The position numbers and the translations under genes are program-made. This document shows positions 36,742 to 45,134 of a stretch of DNA of 64,000 bases, one piece after another. Every line of letters begins with the position of its first letter. Position 1 is the first letter of the stretch. The notes under the pieces are model-generated. The model saw nothing but the letters and a program-made list of their open reading frames with translations, was not told the origin of the DNA and did no database searches. Origin of the DNA: JACCTI01 sp038237435 (GTDB taxonomy: Bacteria; Verrucomicrobiota; Verrucomicrobiia; Chthoniobacterales; UBA10450); the NCBI GenBank assembly GCA_038237435.1, contig JBBRYT010000005.1:1-64000 (forward strand), written 5' to 3'.

Positions 36742-36866
36742 CACCTGTGCTCCGGCAATAGGTGACCGCGCGCGCTGGCGAATGGTTACAAAGATTTTAT
36801 TCCCGCCTTTGCAACGAGAATCTAAAAAATCCGGCGCTGAGCCCCTCGATCTTGCGACGGCTCTTA

Positions 36867-36888
36867 GTTTAGCCGCTGACGGCTAAAC
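36867..36888 (-). terminator. Perfect 9-bp hairpin after the lipoprotein gene
   Basis: GTTTAGCCG and CGGCTAAAC pair perfectly around a 4-base loop, two bases after the lipoprotein stop on the minus strand. There is no clear T tract, so it may be a weak terminator or an mRNA 3'-end stabiliser. Confidence 0.45.
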
Positions 36889-36890
36889 AA

Positions 36891-37112
36891 TTAGCGATGG
36901 GTGACCGTGATTGACGCGTCTTCCGCAGCGAGGGCTTCGCCAGGAGTTTGTCTTCCCCTTTTATCCAATTCTTCCTTCGAGTAGACTTTCTTTTCCGTCG
37001 TGTAGATCGGTTTGGTCGATCGACTGTCCGTAGTTGCCGTCGTCGTTGTGCAACCTGAAAGAATTACCGAGGCCAACGCCGTCAGCGCGAGGAACGTGAA
37101 CGCATTTTTCAT
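36891..37112 (-). CDS. Small lipoprotein, 73 aa
   Basis: ATG 37112 starts MKNAFTFLALTALASVILSG, a type II signal peptide ending in the lipobox LSGC near residue 20. The mature part of about 53 residues is threonine-rich, then charged (TEKKVYSKEELDKRGRQTPG). It should be lipid-anchored after Lgt, LspA and Lnt action; lnt is also in this window. Function is unknown. Starting at an upstream frame position (37166) would place the lipobox too far in. The protein resembles small Verrucomicrobial lipoproteins only in general make-up. Confidence 0.75.
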   Translation of the reverse strand: MKNAFTFLALTALASVILSGCTTTTATTDSRSTKPIYTTEKKVYSKEELDKRGRQTPGEALAAEDASITVTHR

Positions 37113-37214
37113 AAGAACATATATGGTTGTCTGATTACACCCGCAACCGAGCACAAAGTTGCGCATTTTGTAATCGCGCTTGTCGGCTCGCGAGCTTTCC
37201 GCTAATTAATTTCG

Positions 37215-37421
37215 ATGCTGCACGACGAGAAGGATCTGGATTTCGTCCGTCACGCCACCGCGGAACTAGTGGTGTCATTCACCGATGCGCGCGATCACAA
37301 TTTGCACGCGGCGCTCAATGGCCTGATCGAGGCGGTCAAAGCCGACCGGGCGCGGATTCAGGCACTCGAGGGGGAAATCCAGATACTGCGCGCGCAAAGA
37401 GGCGAGCAGGATTCGGCCTAA
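37215..37421 (+). CDS. Small coiled-coil protein, 68 aa, unknown function
   Basis: The 68-residue product begins MLHDEKDLDFVRHATAELVV and is followed by a heptad-like helix (ALNGLIEAVKADRARIQALE). It is charged and likely all-helical. I cannot assign a family. Its TAA stop is inside a CCTAACGAG copy at 37417-37425, and it ends 9 bases before the convergent nuclease gene stop. The upstream 100 bases, shared with the divergent lipoprotein gene, should hold the promoter. Confidence 0.6.
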   Translation: MLHDEKDLDFVRHATAELVVSFTDARDHNLHAALNGLIEAVKADRARIQALEGEIQILRAQRGEQDSA

Positions 37422-37430
37422 CGAGTCGTT

Positions 37431-38390
37431 TCAAGGCGCGCCCAAGAACGGTCGAATCTCTTCGTATTTTTTCGGACCGATTCCTTTGACGGTGCGCAAA
37501 TCGTCCGCGCTCTTGAAAGGACGCGCCGAGATGATTCGTCCCGCCAGGACCGGTCCGATTCCCGGCAATGCGAGCAATTGTTCAAAGGTTGCGGTATTAA
37601 CGTCGAGTTTGTTTGTCGTTGGCGGCGGCGTTGCACGCATCGGTGCAGGAGTCGGCGCAATGGTCGGTCGCGGAAACGGCCAGGAGGGATCAGGCGATGA
37701 TGAGCTGACCGAACCAGTCCGTTGCGCCGCAACGCGCTCGGGATGAAAAAATGCATTGAACGAATCGGGACCTGTCTTCGACGGTTGTTTCGGCGCGCGC
37801 GCAGCTAACCGACCAGCCTGCGCCCCCCACCCTCCGACTTTTGCCACCTTCGCTTCGCGCTCGAGGCGCTGCAGTTTCAATTTCTCCATCTGTGGGGAAC
37901 TCAAGCCTACCGGCGTCGCCATGTTGCCGTGGACTCGCGCCATTCCATTCGCGACCAGAAGTTCGCCGAGATCGCCGTCCGCGGTTTCAACGAAAGCATA
38001 AAAACGCTCCAGACGGCTGCGCCCAAGCGCATCCTGCATGCAGGTGCGGATCGTGAATGGACGATTCAATTCCTCCTTGGTGAAGCGCTTGGCGTAATCG
38101 CCCAGCTGCAACGTCTGCGGTTTCGTCAGACCGAAATATTTCGCCTGTTCCTCAACTCGCTCCGGGAATCCATCTTCGGTTTCGGGCGCATCGACGAAAT
38201 AGAGTCGAAAAAGATATTCCTTGCCCGGCGCGCGCACGTGAAAGCTGTCACCGTCATTGGAAGCGTTCGGGATAAGCTGGCAGTTGTGCAGGACCACCCA
38301 GGGCTGTTTGGCCTCGCCCGCCGCAATTCCGGAAAGAAGAAAAGCGAAAGCCAGCCTAATGAGTCCCCGCCCTAACCAGTGCAAGATCAC
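37431..38390 (-). CDS. Secreted staphylococcal-nuclease-like protein fused to a ComEA-type HhH domain
   Basis: The 319-residue protein starts with a signal peptide (MILHWLGRGLIRLAFAFLLS, cleavage-like AAGEA). An SNase/thermonuclease-like domain spans about residues 30-190, with NDGDSFHVRAPGKEYLFRLY, VDAPETEDGFPERVEEQAKY and GELLVANGMARVHG; several catalytic-type Asp, Arg and Glu residues are kept. A Pro/Ser-rich linker leads to two helix-hairpin-helix motifs at about 258-319 (KLDVNTATFEQLLALPGIGP and TVKGIGPKKYEEIRPFL), which is the ComEA DNA-binding module. ComEA binds incoming duplex DNA in natural transformation, so this is a periplasmic nuclease that can hold DNA. GTG 38390 overlaps the pfkB-family stop as GTGA. 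Confidence 0.85.
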   Translation of the reverse strand: MILHWLGRGLIRLAFAFLLSGIAAGEAKQPWVVLHNCQLIPNASNDGDSFHVRAPGKEYLFRLYFVDAPETEDGFPERVEEQAKYFGLTKPQTLQLGDYAKRFTKEELNRPFTIRTCMQDALGRSRLERFYAFVETADGDLGELLVANGMARVHGNMATPVGLSSPQMEKLKLQRLEREAKVAKVGGWGAQAGRLAARAPKQPSKTGPDSFNAFFHPERVAAQRTGSVSSSSPDPSWPFPRPTIAPTPAPMRATPPPTTNKLDVNTATFEQLLALPGIGPVLAGRIISARPFKSADDLRTVKGIGPKKYEEIRPFLGAP

Positions 38391-39301
38391 GCGACCGCTT
38401 CGAACTGACTCATGGCGCGGAAAACCTGATAACGTTCGTCGATCTCCTTTCTCGTCAAAGTGCGCAAGCGCTCCATGCTAAAGGCTTCGACATTAAAACT
38501 AGCCAGCACGCTTCCGTAAATGATCGCGCGCCGGAAGGCCGCGTAGTTTAGTTCGCCGCCACTCGCCGCCAGATAACCGGCCATTCCCCCCGCGAAGGTG
38601 TCGCCCGCGCCGGTGGGATCGTGAATGTCTTCGAGCGGATACGCGCCGCAGCTAAAGAATTCGCCCTCACCGAACAAGAGCGCTCCGTGTTCGCCTTTTT
38701 TAATCGCGACGTACTTCGGACCGGATTGCAAAATTCGTCGACCCGCCCGGATCAAGCTCGTTTCTTTCGTCATCTCGCGCGCTTCGCTGTCGTTCAGAAT
38801 CAACAGATCAACGCGCGGCAAGAGTGCGTCGAGATCTGCCCGCGTTGTTTGAATCCAAAGATCCATCGTATCGGCCACGACAAAGCGCGGCTTCTCCATT
38901 TGATCGAGCACGTGCGATTGCAGCGCCGGCGCAATATTGGCCAGCAAAACGAGATCCGATTTCTGATACGCATCAGGGAGGGTCGGACGGAAATGTTCGA
39001 ACACATTCAGCGCGACTGAACGCGTCTCGCGCGTGTTCATGTCCCAGGCGTATTTACCTGACCAGCGAAATGTCTTACCGTTGACGCGCTGAACGCCGGT
39101 GGTGTCGATCTTGCGCGATTTCCAAAATTCAAATTCCGATTCCGGAAAATCATCGCCCACCACGCCGACGAGATTTACCGGCGAAAAAAAACTAGCTCCA
39201 ACCGCGGCATAGGAAGCAGAACCCCCTAACTGATCGGTGTGTTCTTCGACCGGAGTTTTGACAGTGTCGAGCGCGATGGAACCAACGATAAGAACGGACA
39301 T
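38387..39301 (-). CDS. PfkB-family carbohydrate or nucleoside kinase
   Basis: The 304-residue protein has PfkB signatures: GGSASYAAVGASFFSP near residue 26, VGDDFPESEF near 48, and DPTGAGDTFAGGMAGYL near 228 with the catalytic Asp. Unlike most members it has FRWSGKYAWDMN near 77, characteristic of adenosine-kinase-like or ADP-type bacterial homologues, so substrate is open. It sits 8 bases downstream of thiE in a run of overlapping or nearly abutting genes. Confidence 0.85.
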   Translation of the reverse strand: MSVLIVGSIALDTVKTPVEEHTDQLGGSASYAAVGASFFSPVNLVGVVGDDFPESEFEFWKSRKIDTTGVQRVNGKTFRWSGKYAWDMNTRETRSVALNVFEHFRPTLPDAYQKSDLVLLANIAPALQSHVLDQMEKPRFVVADTMDLWIQTTRADLDALLPRVDLLILNDSEAREMTKETSLIRAGRRILQSGPKYVAIKKGEHGALLFGEGEFFSCGAYPLEDIHDPTGAGDTFAGGMAGYLAASGGELNYAAFRRAIIYGSVLASFNVEAFSMERLRTLTRKEIDERYQVFRAMSQFEAVA

Positions 39302-39309
39302 ATTTTGAA

Positions 39310-39954
39310 TTACCTTTGAGTGCCGCGCGTAAGGAGCATCTTAACGGAGCGCGCATACTCTGCGATATCGCGCGCTTGCAGCAAGCCCGAGACGATGACG
39401 ACCCGGCGCGCGCCGGCGGCAATCACATGCGGCAGATTGGAAAGCTTGATTCCGCCGATGCAAAACATCGGAAACTTCACTGCCGCTTGTGCGGCGCCGA
39501 TCTGATTGAGTCCGATCGGCGCGTAGTCCGGTTTTGTAGGCGTGGCGAAGAGCGGACCAAATCCGATGTAATCCGCGCCTTCGTTCTGCGCGGCGGTTGC
39601 TTGCTCGAGGCTGTGAGTAGATTTTCCGACGAAGCCGTATGGCCCGAGAAGCTTTCGCACTTCAGCGACGGAGATATCATCCTGACCTATATGCACTCCG
39701 TCAGCCCCGACATCGCGCGCGACGTGCGCGTAATCGTTAATGACGAAGGGAACGTGCGCCGAGGATGTAACCGCTTGGAGCGTGCGCGCGCTTGCCGCGA
39801 TGTCGGTGACGTTTTCGTGTTTGGCACGCAGTTGTAAAATATCGACGCCACCCTCGATCATCTCATGCGCAACCCGCGCCGCGTCGGCGCGCGCGACGTA
39901 GGCTAAATCAAGAATGCCATAGAGGCGGCACGCGCTCAGATCAGCCGCGCTCAA
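39310..39954 (-). CDS. thiE: Thiamine-phosphate synthase
   Basis: The 214-residue TIM-barrel enzyme couples HMP-PP with thiazole phosphate to make thiamine phosphate. It keeps ILQLRAKHEN near 40, FVINDYAHVARDVGADGVHI near 70-90 with QDD after it, GKSTHSLEQA near 108, DYIGFGPLFATPTKP near 128 and the phosphate-binding IGGI near 168. It lies between accC and a PfkB-family kinase on one transcript; no other thi gene is nearby. Confidence 0.93.
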   Translation of the reverse strand: MSAADLSACRLYGILDLAYVARADAARVAHEMIEGGVDILQLRAKHENVTDIAASARTLQAVTSSAHVPFVINDYAHVARDVGADGVHIGQDDISVAEVRKLLGPYGFVGKSTHSLEQATAAQNEGADYIGFGPLFATPTKPDYAPIGLNQIGAAQAAVKFPMFCIGGIKLSNLPHVIAAGARRVVIVSGLLQARDIAEYARSVKMLLTRGTQR

Positions 39955-39961
39955 ATTGCCA

Positions 39962-41347
39962 TCACTCGTGCAACCGGCTGGCCGGCGGCTTCAATTCGAA
40001 ATCGTCGGAGTTCATCAGTCGTTCGACGAATCCAGTATCGTATTTTCCCGCGCGGAAATTCGCGTCGCGCATGATCGCGGCATGAAATGGAACGGTCGTC
40101 TTGATGCCAGTCACATAATATTCATCCAGCGCGCGTCGCATGCGGTCGATGCATGAACTTCGCGTTGCGCCTACTGTGATCAGCTTCGCGATCATCGAGT
40201 CGTAATAGGGCGGCACAACGTACCCCGTGTAAGCGTGCGAATCGATGCGCACACCGCGACCACCCGGCGCATAGTAGAACGCAATTCTTCCCGGCGACGG
40301 CTGGAAATTTTTCTCCGGATCTTCCGCGTTAATGCGGCATTGGATCGCGTGCGAGCGTGGGCTGGCGTGCGCGACATGCGGCGATAAATGCTCGCCCGCG
40401 GCGATCTTGATTTGCTCCTTCACCAAATCGCATCCGTAAACTTCTTCGGTGATCGTGTGCTCGACCTGGATGCGCGTGTTCATCTCGATGAAGTAATAAT
40501 GGCCGCTGTTATCGACCAGAAATTCTATCGTGCCGGCGTTCACATAATCGACTGCTTCGGCCAGTTTCACCGCGGCGTTTCCCATTTTTTTCCGCAACGC
40601 CGCCGTCAATACGGGCGAGGGACATTCCTCGATTACTTTTTGATTGCGGCGTTGGATCGAGCAATCGCGCTCGCCGAGATGCACAACTTTCCCGTGACTA
40701 TCGGCGATGATTTGAAACTCCACGTGATGCGGATTGACGATCAGTTTCTCGATATAAACATCGCCATTGCCGAAAGCTTTCTCCGCCTCCGTTTTCGCGG
40801 CGTGAAAGTGCGGAGCCAGACTCGCTTCGTTGTGCGCCGCGCGCATACCGCGCCCGCCGCCGCCCGCGACTGCCTTGATCATCACCGGGTAACCAATCTT
40901 CCGCGCGACCTTCGCTGCCTCCTGCTCATTCTCGACCACGCCGTCGCTGCCCGGGGTGACCGCGACGCCGGCTTTGCGCGCATACGCGCGCGCGGAATTC
41001 TTGTCGCCCATCGCGTGCATCGCACTCGCGGGCGGACCGATAAACTTGATCTTGCAGCTCTCGCAGACTTCCGCGAAATGCGCATTCTCCGCCAAGAATC
41101 CGTAGCCCGGATGAATCGCATCCACGTCGCCGACTTCGGCCGCGCTCATGATGCGATCGATCTTCAAATAACTTTCGCTGCTCGGCGGCGCGCCGATGCA
41201 AATCGCTTCGTCGGCTAATTGCACATGCAGCGAATCAGCATCCGCTTCGGAATAAACCGCGAGCGTGCGCACACCGAGTTCCTTGCAAGCGCGGATAACG
41301 CGGAGCGCGATTTCGCCGCGATTCGCGATTAGAATTTTTTCGAACAT
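39962..41347 (-). CDS. accC: Acetyl-CoA carboxylase, biotin carboxylase subunit
   Basis: The 461-residue ATP-grasp enzyme carboxylates biotin on AccB. It begins FEKILIANRGEIALRVIRAC, has HPGYGFLAENAHFAEVCE near 80, the glycine-rich loop GGGGRGMR near 163, EKLIVNPHHVEFQII near 200, and the catalytic EMNTRIQVEHTITEEVYG near 288. It follows accB by 19 bases, the standard accBC order, so the first committed step of fatty acid synthesis is encoded here. Confidence 0.96.
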   Translation of the reverse strand: MFEKILIANRGEIALRVIRACKELGVRTLAVYSEADADSLHVQLADEAICIGAPPSSESYLKIDRIMSAAEVGDVDAIHPGYGFLAENAHFAEVCESCKIKFIGPPASAMHAMGDKNSARAYARKAGVAVTPGSDGVVENEQEAAKVARKIGYPVMIKAVAGGGGRGMRAAHNEASLAPHFHAAKTEAEKAFGNGDVYIEKLIVNPHHVEFQIIADSHGKVVHLGERDCSIQRRNQKVIEECPSPVLTAALRKKMGNAAVKLAEAVDYVNAGTIEFLVDNSGHYYFIEMNTRIQVEHTITEEVYGCDLVKEQIKIAAGEHLSPHVAHASPRSHAIQCRINAEDPEKNFQPSPGRIAFYYAPGGRGVRIDSHAYTGYVVPPYYDSMIAKLITVGATRSSCIDRMRRALDEYYVTGIKTTVPFHAAIMRDANFRAGKYDTGFVERLMNSDDFELKPPASRLHE

Positions 41348-41366
41348 CAGAGTAGCGCGAGCTGCG

Positions 41367-41825
41367 CTACTTCACCCGGAAGAGCACCTGCCCGAATTGC
41401 ACCGGTTTGCCATTCTCCGCCACAACTTCCGCGATCGTTCCGCTCGTCTCGGCTTTGATTTCGTTCATCACTTTCATCGCTTCGATAATGCAGACGACCG
41501 TTTCTTCGCTGACCGCTTTTCCGACATCGGCGAACGGCGGCGCGTCCGGCGAACCCCCGCGATAGAAAGTACCTACCATCGGCGAAACGATGTCTTTCAG
41601 CGCGCTCTTCTCCGGTTCCGCGGCGGGAACGGAGGTGGCCGGAGCTGTCGCCGAGGCGCTGGACACGGCCGGCAGCGCAGGCGCGGGAGTTGACGGCGCG
41701 AAAACCGTTTGCGCCTCCACGCCCTTTTGCAATTTCAGTTTAAAACCATCCTTCTCCATCTCGAAGACCGAGAGGTCGTTCTTTTTCATCAAATCGATGA
41801 TGGCTTTGATGTCTTTGAGTTCCAA
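41367..41825 (-). CDS. accB: Acetyl-CoA carboxylase, biotin carboxyl carrier protein
   Basis: The biotinylated lysine lies in EAMKVMNEIKAE near residue 118. The N-terminus is the typical LKDIKAIIDLMKKNDLSVFE, followed by an Ala/Pro-rich linker (about 40-75) and the lipoyl-like domain. The TTG at 41825 is preferred: it gives LELKDIKAIID and a family-length 152 residues, and AGGA lies 9 bases upstream. An ATG at 41891-41894 would add 22 residues and start inside the end of the ABC gene. Confidence 0.93.
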   Translation of the reverse strand: MELKDIKAIIDLMKKNDLSVFEMEKDGFKLKLQKGVEAQTVFAPSTPAPALPAVSSASATAPATSVPAAEPEKSALKDIVSPMVGTFYRGGSPDAPPFADVGKAVSEETVVCIIEAMKVMNEIKAETSGTIAEVVAENGKPVQFGQVLFRVK

Positions 41826-41880
41826 AATGGTCTTCCTGGTCAGTTGCGCGCGATTAGGTAAAGCGGTTTTACGAAAGAGG

Positions 41881-42612
41881 TCAAGCGCCTGCAACTACCT
41901 TGCCATCGCGCATTTCAATTCGACGCGAAGCAATCCGCGCCACCTCGCCGTCATGCGTCACAACCACCAGGGTAGCGCGCCGTTCATGGCCGATGCGCGT
42001 CAAAACCTCCATCACTGCTGCCGCCGATTTTGAGTCGAGATTTCCAGTCGGCTCATCTGCGATGAGCAGTGACGGCCGATGAATGAACGCGCGAGCGATC
42101 GCGGTGCGCTGTTGTTCCCCGCCACTCAGTTGATGAACAAAATGCGTCGCACGTTTCTGCATCCCGACAATCTCCAACAATCCGCGCGCGCGCGTTTGGC
42201 TCTCATCGAACGAAACGCCTTGCAGCAACAGCGGAAAGGTTACGTTCTCCAGCACGTTCATCGTCGGCAACAAATTAAAAAACTGAAAGACGAGCCCCAG
42301 TCGATGACGTCGATAGTCGGTCAACTCCGCATCGTTTGCTTCATGCAATGCCAGCCCATCGACTTCGATCTCCCCCCTCGTCGGCGTTTCTAATCCCGCG
42401 AGCAAATGCATCAACGTACTTTTTCCGCACCCACTCGGTCCACTGATTGCGACAAATTCGCCGCGCGCAAATTCCAGCGAGACGTTGTCGACCGCATGCA
42501 CGGTGCGTTCGCCACTCTTATAGTAACGCGTGACATTGCGGAGCGAGATCAAGCCTGCCTTATCCGCTAGCGGCGCGGCGCGCGCAAACTTCACCATCAT
42601 CGACGAGACCAA
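41881..42612 (-). CDS. ABC transporter ATP-binding protein, LolD/MacB class
   Basis: The protein of up to 243 residues has Walker A GPSGCGKST near 57, Q-loop VFQFFNLLP, signature LSGGEQQRTAIARAF near 162, Walker B LLIADEPTGNLDS and the switch His in VVTHDG. No permease lies next to it. The start is uncertain: ATG 42612 overlaps the divergent RluA-family gene by 83 bases, while a TTG near 42556 (LISLRNVTRYYK) would remove most of the overlap. It precedes accB by 55 bases. Confidence 0.85.
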   Translation of the reverse strand: MVSSMMVKFARAAPLADKAGLISLRNVTRYYKSGERTVHAVDNVSLEFARGEFVAISGPSGCGKSTLMHLLAGLETPTRGEIEVDGLALHEANDAELTDYRRHRLGLVFQFFNLLPTMNVLENVTFPLLLQGVSFDESQTRARGLLEIVGMQKRATHFVHQLSGGEQQRTAIARAFIHRPSLLIADEPTGNLDSKSAAAVMEVLTRIGHERRATLVVVTHDGEVARIASRRIEMRDGKVVAGA

Positions 42613-43303
42613 CGACTACATCGTCGTTGATAAACCGCCGCTGCTTCTCGTGCATCCGAGCAAACCGGATGGTGCGCGTACACTTTGGGGCGAACTGCGC
42701 GAACTACTCGCCTTCGAAATTGCGAACGGCGGACAGGTTTCGATCGTCAATCGCCTGGATCGCGAAACGAGTGGGATTGTTCTGGTTGCGAAAACTGCGG
42801 AAGCGGCGCGGCGATTTGGATTGCTCATGCAAGAGAAGCGAATCGCCAAGGAATATCTCGCGATTGTTTGGGGCCGGCCGAATTGGGAGGCGAAAGCAGT
42901 CAACGCTCCAATCGCACGGCAAGGCGCGCACGAAGCATCGCCGATTTACTTGAAGCAAACTATCCACTCGTTAGGCGCAGCCGCCCAAACCGAATTCGAT
43001 GTCGAGCGACGTTTTCGTCACGGTCTCGAGGAGTTTGCACTCGTTAGGGCCATTCCGCGGACCGGGCGGACGCATCAAATTCGTGTCCATCTGAGTTCGC
43101 TCGGCTATCCGATTGTGGGCGACAAGATTTACGGGCCTAACGAGCAGTTCTATCTTCAGTTCATCGAGCATGGGTGGACGGACGAACTTCAGCGCGTCCT
43201 TTTGTTGCCACGTCACGCCTTGCATTCCGCGACGCTGGAAATCGACGGCGTCGGGAAATGGGAAAGTCCGTTGCCGGAAGATCTGGCGTCCTTTGTTGGT
43301 TAA
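42530..43303 (+). CDS. RluA-family 23S rRNA/tRNA pseudouridine synthase
   Basis: The 257-residue protein has the RluA core: YIVVDKPPLLLVHPSKPDGA near 31, the catalytic Asp in NRLDRETSGIVLVAK near 77, KEYLAIVWG near 107, and RTGRTHQIRVHLSSLGYPIV near 180 followed by GDKIYG. No S4 domain precedes the core. The GTG at 42530 is the only usable start before the core, but it overlaps the divergent ABC gene. Three 9-mer copies lie in this gene (42967, 43040, 43136), encoding HSLG, ALVR and GPNE. RNA substrate is not determinable. Confidence 0.9.
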   Translation: MTLRSEIKPALSASGAARANFTIIDETNDYIVVDKPPLLLVHPSKPDGARTLWGELRELLAFEIANGGQVSIVNRLDRETSGIVLVAKTAEAARRFGLLMQEKRIAKEYLAIVWGRPNWEAKAVNAPIARQGAHEASPIYLKQTIHSLGAAAQTEFDVERRFRHGLEEFALVRAIPRTGRTHQIRVHLSSLGYPIVGDKIYGPNEQFYLQFIEHGWTDELQRVLLLPRHALHSATLEIDGVGKWESPLPEDLASFVG

Positions 43304-44466
43304 TTTTTCGCGGGTGCGAACCGGCGGCCAAGCGCAATGCTCGGCTTCTCCACGGTGTAATAGACGAGCGCGGAAACAATGACCGTGAGGGCGAAGAGCG
43401 AAACCACGTAGAACGGTACCGGCCATCCCCGCAACGACTCGTTAGGCCGCGTCGCCATCCAAAGGAACAGCGGTGTCGCTACTACGAGGTGGAACAAATA
43501 GAGCGAATAACTGATTCGACCCAACCACGCCAGGATTCCGAATCGCACGCGCAGCCAGGCCACCCACAGCCAGAAAAGAATCGGGGCAATCACATAAGCT
43601 GACGGTGGAATTCGTGTCGGATGAATGACGAAACGGAATCCTCTTAGTCCATCGGCAAAGAGAATCACCGCCGTCAAACCGATTAGCACGAGGAGGCGCC
43701 GGTTCTCGCGCACTTGCTGGCGAAATCCGCCAGTCTCGTCGTAGACCACCCGGAAATATGCGCCCCAAAACATTAGCGCCAGATGCCGCGGAACATCTTT
43801 CCATTGCCCCGACAAATCGTCGGTCACGGCAGCCAATTGCCGCGCGCCTTTTACGGCGAGCCAAAGAAGCGTCAGGCCAATGACCAAGCCAACCAGCACG
43901 CGCGCGTCCTCGAGATAATCCAAGCGCCAGACGAACCAACACACAGCGTAGAAGCAGAGCTCGGTCTCGAGCGTCCAATACAAACCCATCACGAAGGGTT
44001 GCCCGAAAATCCGCGGCAACATCGTGACGTTGGCGGCGATCATTTCCCATCCGCTGGGCTGGCCTCTCCACCACCAAACAAAAATTAGACCACCCACCAG
44101 CGAGACCCAGTAGGCGGGATACAAACGGAAGAAGCGCGTGATGACGAACCGTCGTCCGGTCGTCTGCCGTGGTCCGCGCAGGCTGCGGTAAATGACAAAA
44201 CCACTGATGGCGAAAAACAGCAGCACACCAGTCCGCCCAAAATTGAGAAAACGCGGCAGCGTCCGCGCGCTTTCCGATACGCCGGGATGCGCCAGAGGCA
44301 ACGCTCTTTCCCATAAATGCGCACACGCCACCATCATGGCCGCCACCGCGCGCAAGCCGTCCACATGCGCGAACCGATTTTCGGAGCGCGATTTCAAGAG
44401 AACGAACCACTCGTTAGGCCGGTCGCAGCCGCGGATTTCATGGCGGCGACCGTGACAGTTGACCAC
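43300..44466 (-). CDS. Acyltransferase 3 family membrane protein (OafA/YrhL-like)
   Basis: The protein of up to 388 residues has about ten membrane helices. The family motif FAHVDGLRAVAAMMVACAHL is near residue 32, with FGRTGVLLFFAISGFVIYRS near 74, then ITRFFRLYPAYWVSL near 107. Members O-acylate cell-surface glycans. GTG 44466 is the longest start; TTG near 44397 (LKSRSENR) would give a more usual N-terminus, so the first 23 residues are doubtful. The last bases overlap the pseudouridine synthase stop by 4. The neighbouring PagL-like gene also modifies LPS. Confidence 0.85.
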   Translation of the reverse strand: MVNCHGRRHEIRGCDRPNEWFVLLKSRSENRFAHVDGLRAVAAMMVACAHLWERALPLAHPGVSESARTLPRFLNFGRTGVLLFFAISGFVIYRSLRGPRQTTGRRFVITRFFRLYPAYWVSLVGGLIFVWWWRGQPSGWEMIAANVTMLPRIFGQPFVMGLYWTLETELCFYAVCWFVWRLDYLEDARVLVGLVIGLTLLWLAVKGARQLAAVTDDLSGQWKDVPRHLALMFWGAYFRVVYDETGGFRQQVRENRRLLVLIGLTAVILFADGLRGFRFVIHPTRIPPSAYVIAPILFWLWVAWLRVRFGILAWLGRISYSLYLFHLVVATPLFLWMATRPNESLRGWPVPFYVVSLFALTVIVSALVYYTVEKPSIALGRRFAPAKN

Positions 44467-44508
44467 ATTAATTGCAATCCAGACGGGTCTCTCTACCGTA
44501 GCGCGCTC

Positions 44509-45120
44509 ATGCGTTTTTCAGTTTTCGTTTTTCTCGTGCTCATCTGCTGCGGCACCCTCGCACACGCGGGGAACGAAGCCGTGAGCCGCCAAATCGGCGG
44601 ACCGACGGAATTAATCGCGCCGAGTTTCGAGGTCGCGGCCGAGACCGCTTACATGTGGGGTTCCATCGCAAATCCGAACAGCTACGAGATCGGCGCCCTC
44701 TTTCTTACCGGACGCTGGCGCTGGGGATACCATCCTAGCAACACTTGGTTGCGCGGGTACAACCAGGTTTACTTTCTTGCCCTGGCCGAACCAATTTTCC
44801 GCGGGCCCGAAACGCGATACTTCGGCATCTCGACCGGATTCCGATACAACTTCGTCCAACCAGGTTGGCGCCTGATCCCTTACATCTCCGGCGGCGTAGG
44901 ACTCGGATGGATCGACAGCCACTCAAATGTTTTTGGCGCGCAGGGCCAGGATTTTACCTTCAATATTCTCTCGGCGGCGGGCGTCTCCTACCAAGTAAAC
45001 GATCATTGGAAAATTCAGGTGGGCGCTTTGTATCAGCATCTTTCCAACGGCGGCCAGACCGATCCTAATCCGAGTCTGAATCTTTTTGGGCCGCAACTCG
45101 GCGTGACTTACTCGTTCTAG
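44509..45120 (+). CDS. pagL: Outer-membrane lipid A 3-O-deacylase (PagL-like)
   Basis: ATG 44509 gives a signal peptide (MRFSVFVFLVLICCGTLAHA) and a 180-residue beta-barrel with alternating aromatic strands, ending in GPQLGVTYSF, a C-terminal Phe as in outer-membrane barrels. The PagL signature is present near residue 180: LYQHLSNGGQTDPNPSLN, where His and Ser of HLSN are the catalytic pair and NPSLN the conserved tail motif. PagL removes the 3-O acyl chain from lipid A. The N-terminal region upstream in the same frame lies over the divergent acyltransferase and is not part of the gene. Confidence 0.82.
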   Translation: MRFSVFVFLVLICCGTLAHAGNEAVSRQIGGPTELIAPSFEVAAETAYMWGSIANPNSYEIGALFLTGRWRWGYHPSNTWLRGYNQVYFLALAEPIFRGPETRYFGISTGFRYNFVQPGWRLIPYISGGVGLGWIDSHSNVFGAQGQDFTFNILSAAGVSYQVNDHWKIQVGALYQHLSNGGQTDPNPSLNLFGPQLGVTYSF

Positions 45121-45134
45121 TTCGGCCGCAAGAA

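Noticed and set aside
40388..41218. 276-residue open frame opposite accC
   Set aside because: It is antisense to a strongly conserved gene; its composition (RAR, HHQ, RDR runs) mirrors accC codons read backwards.
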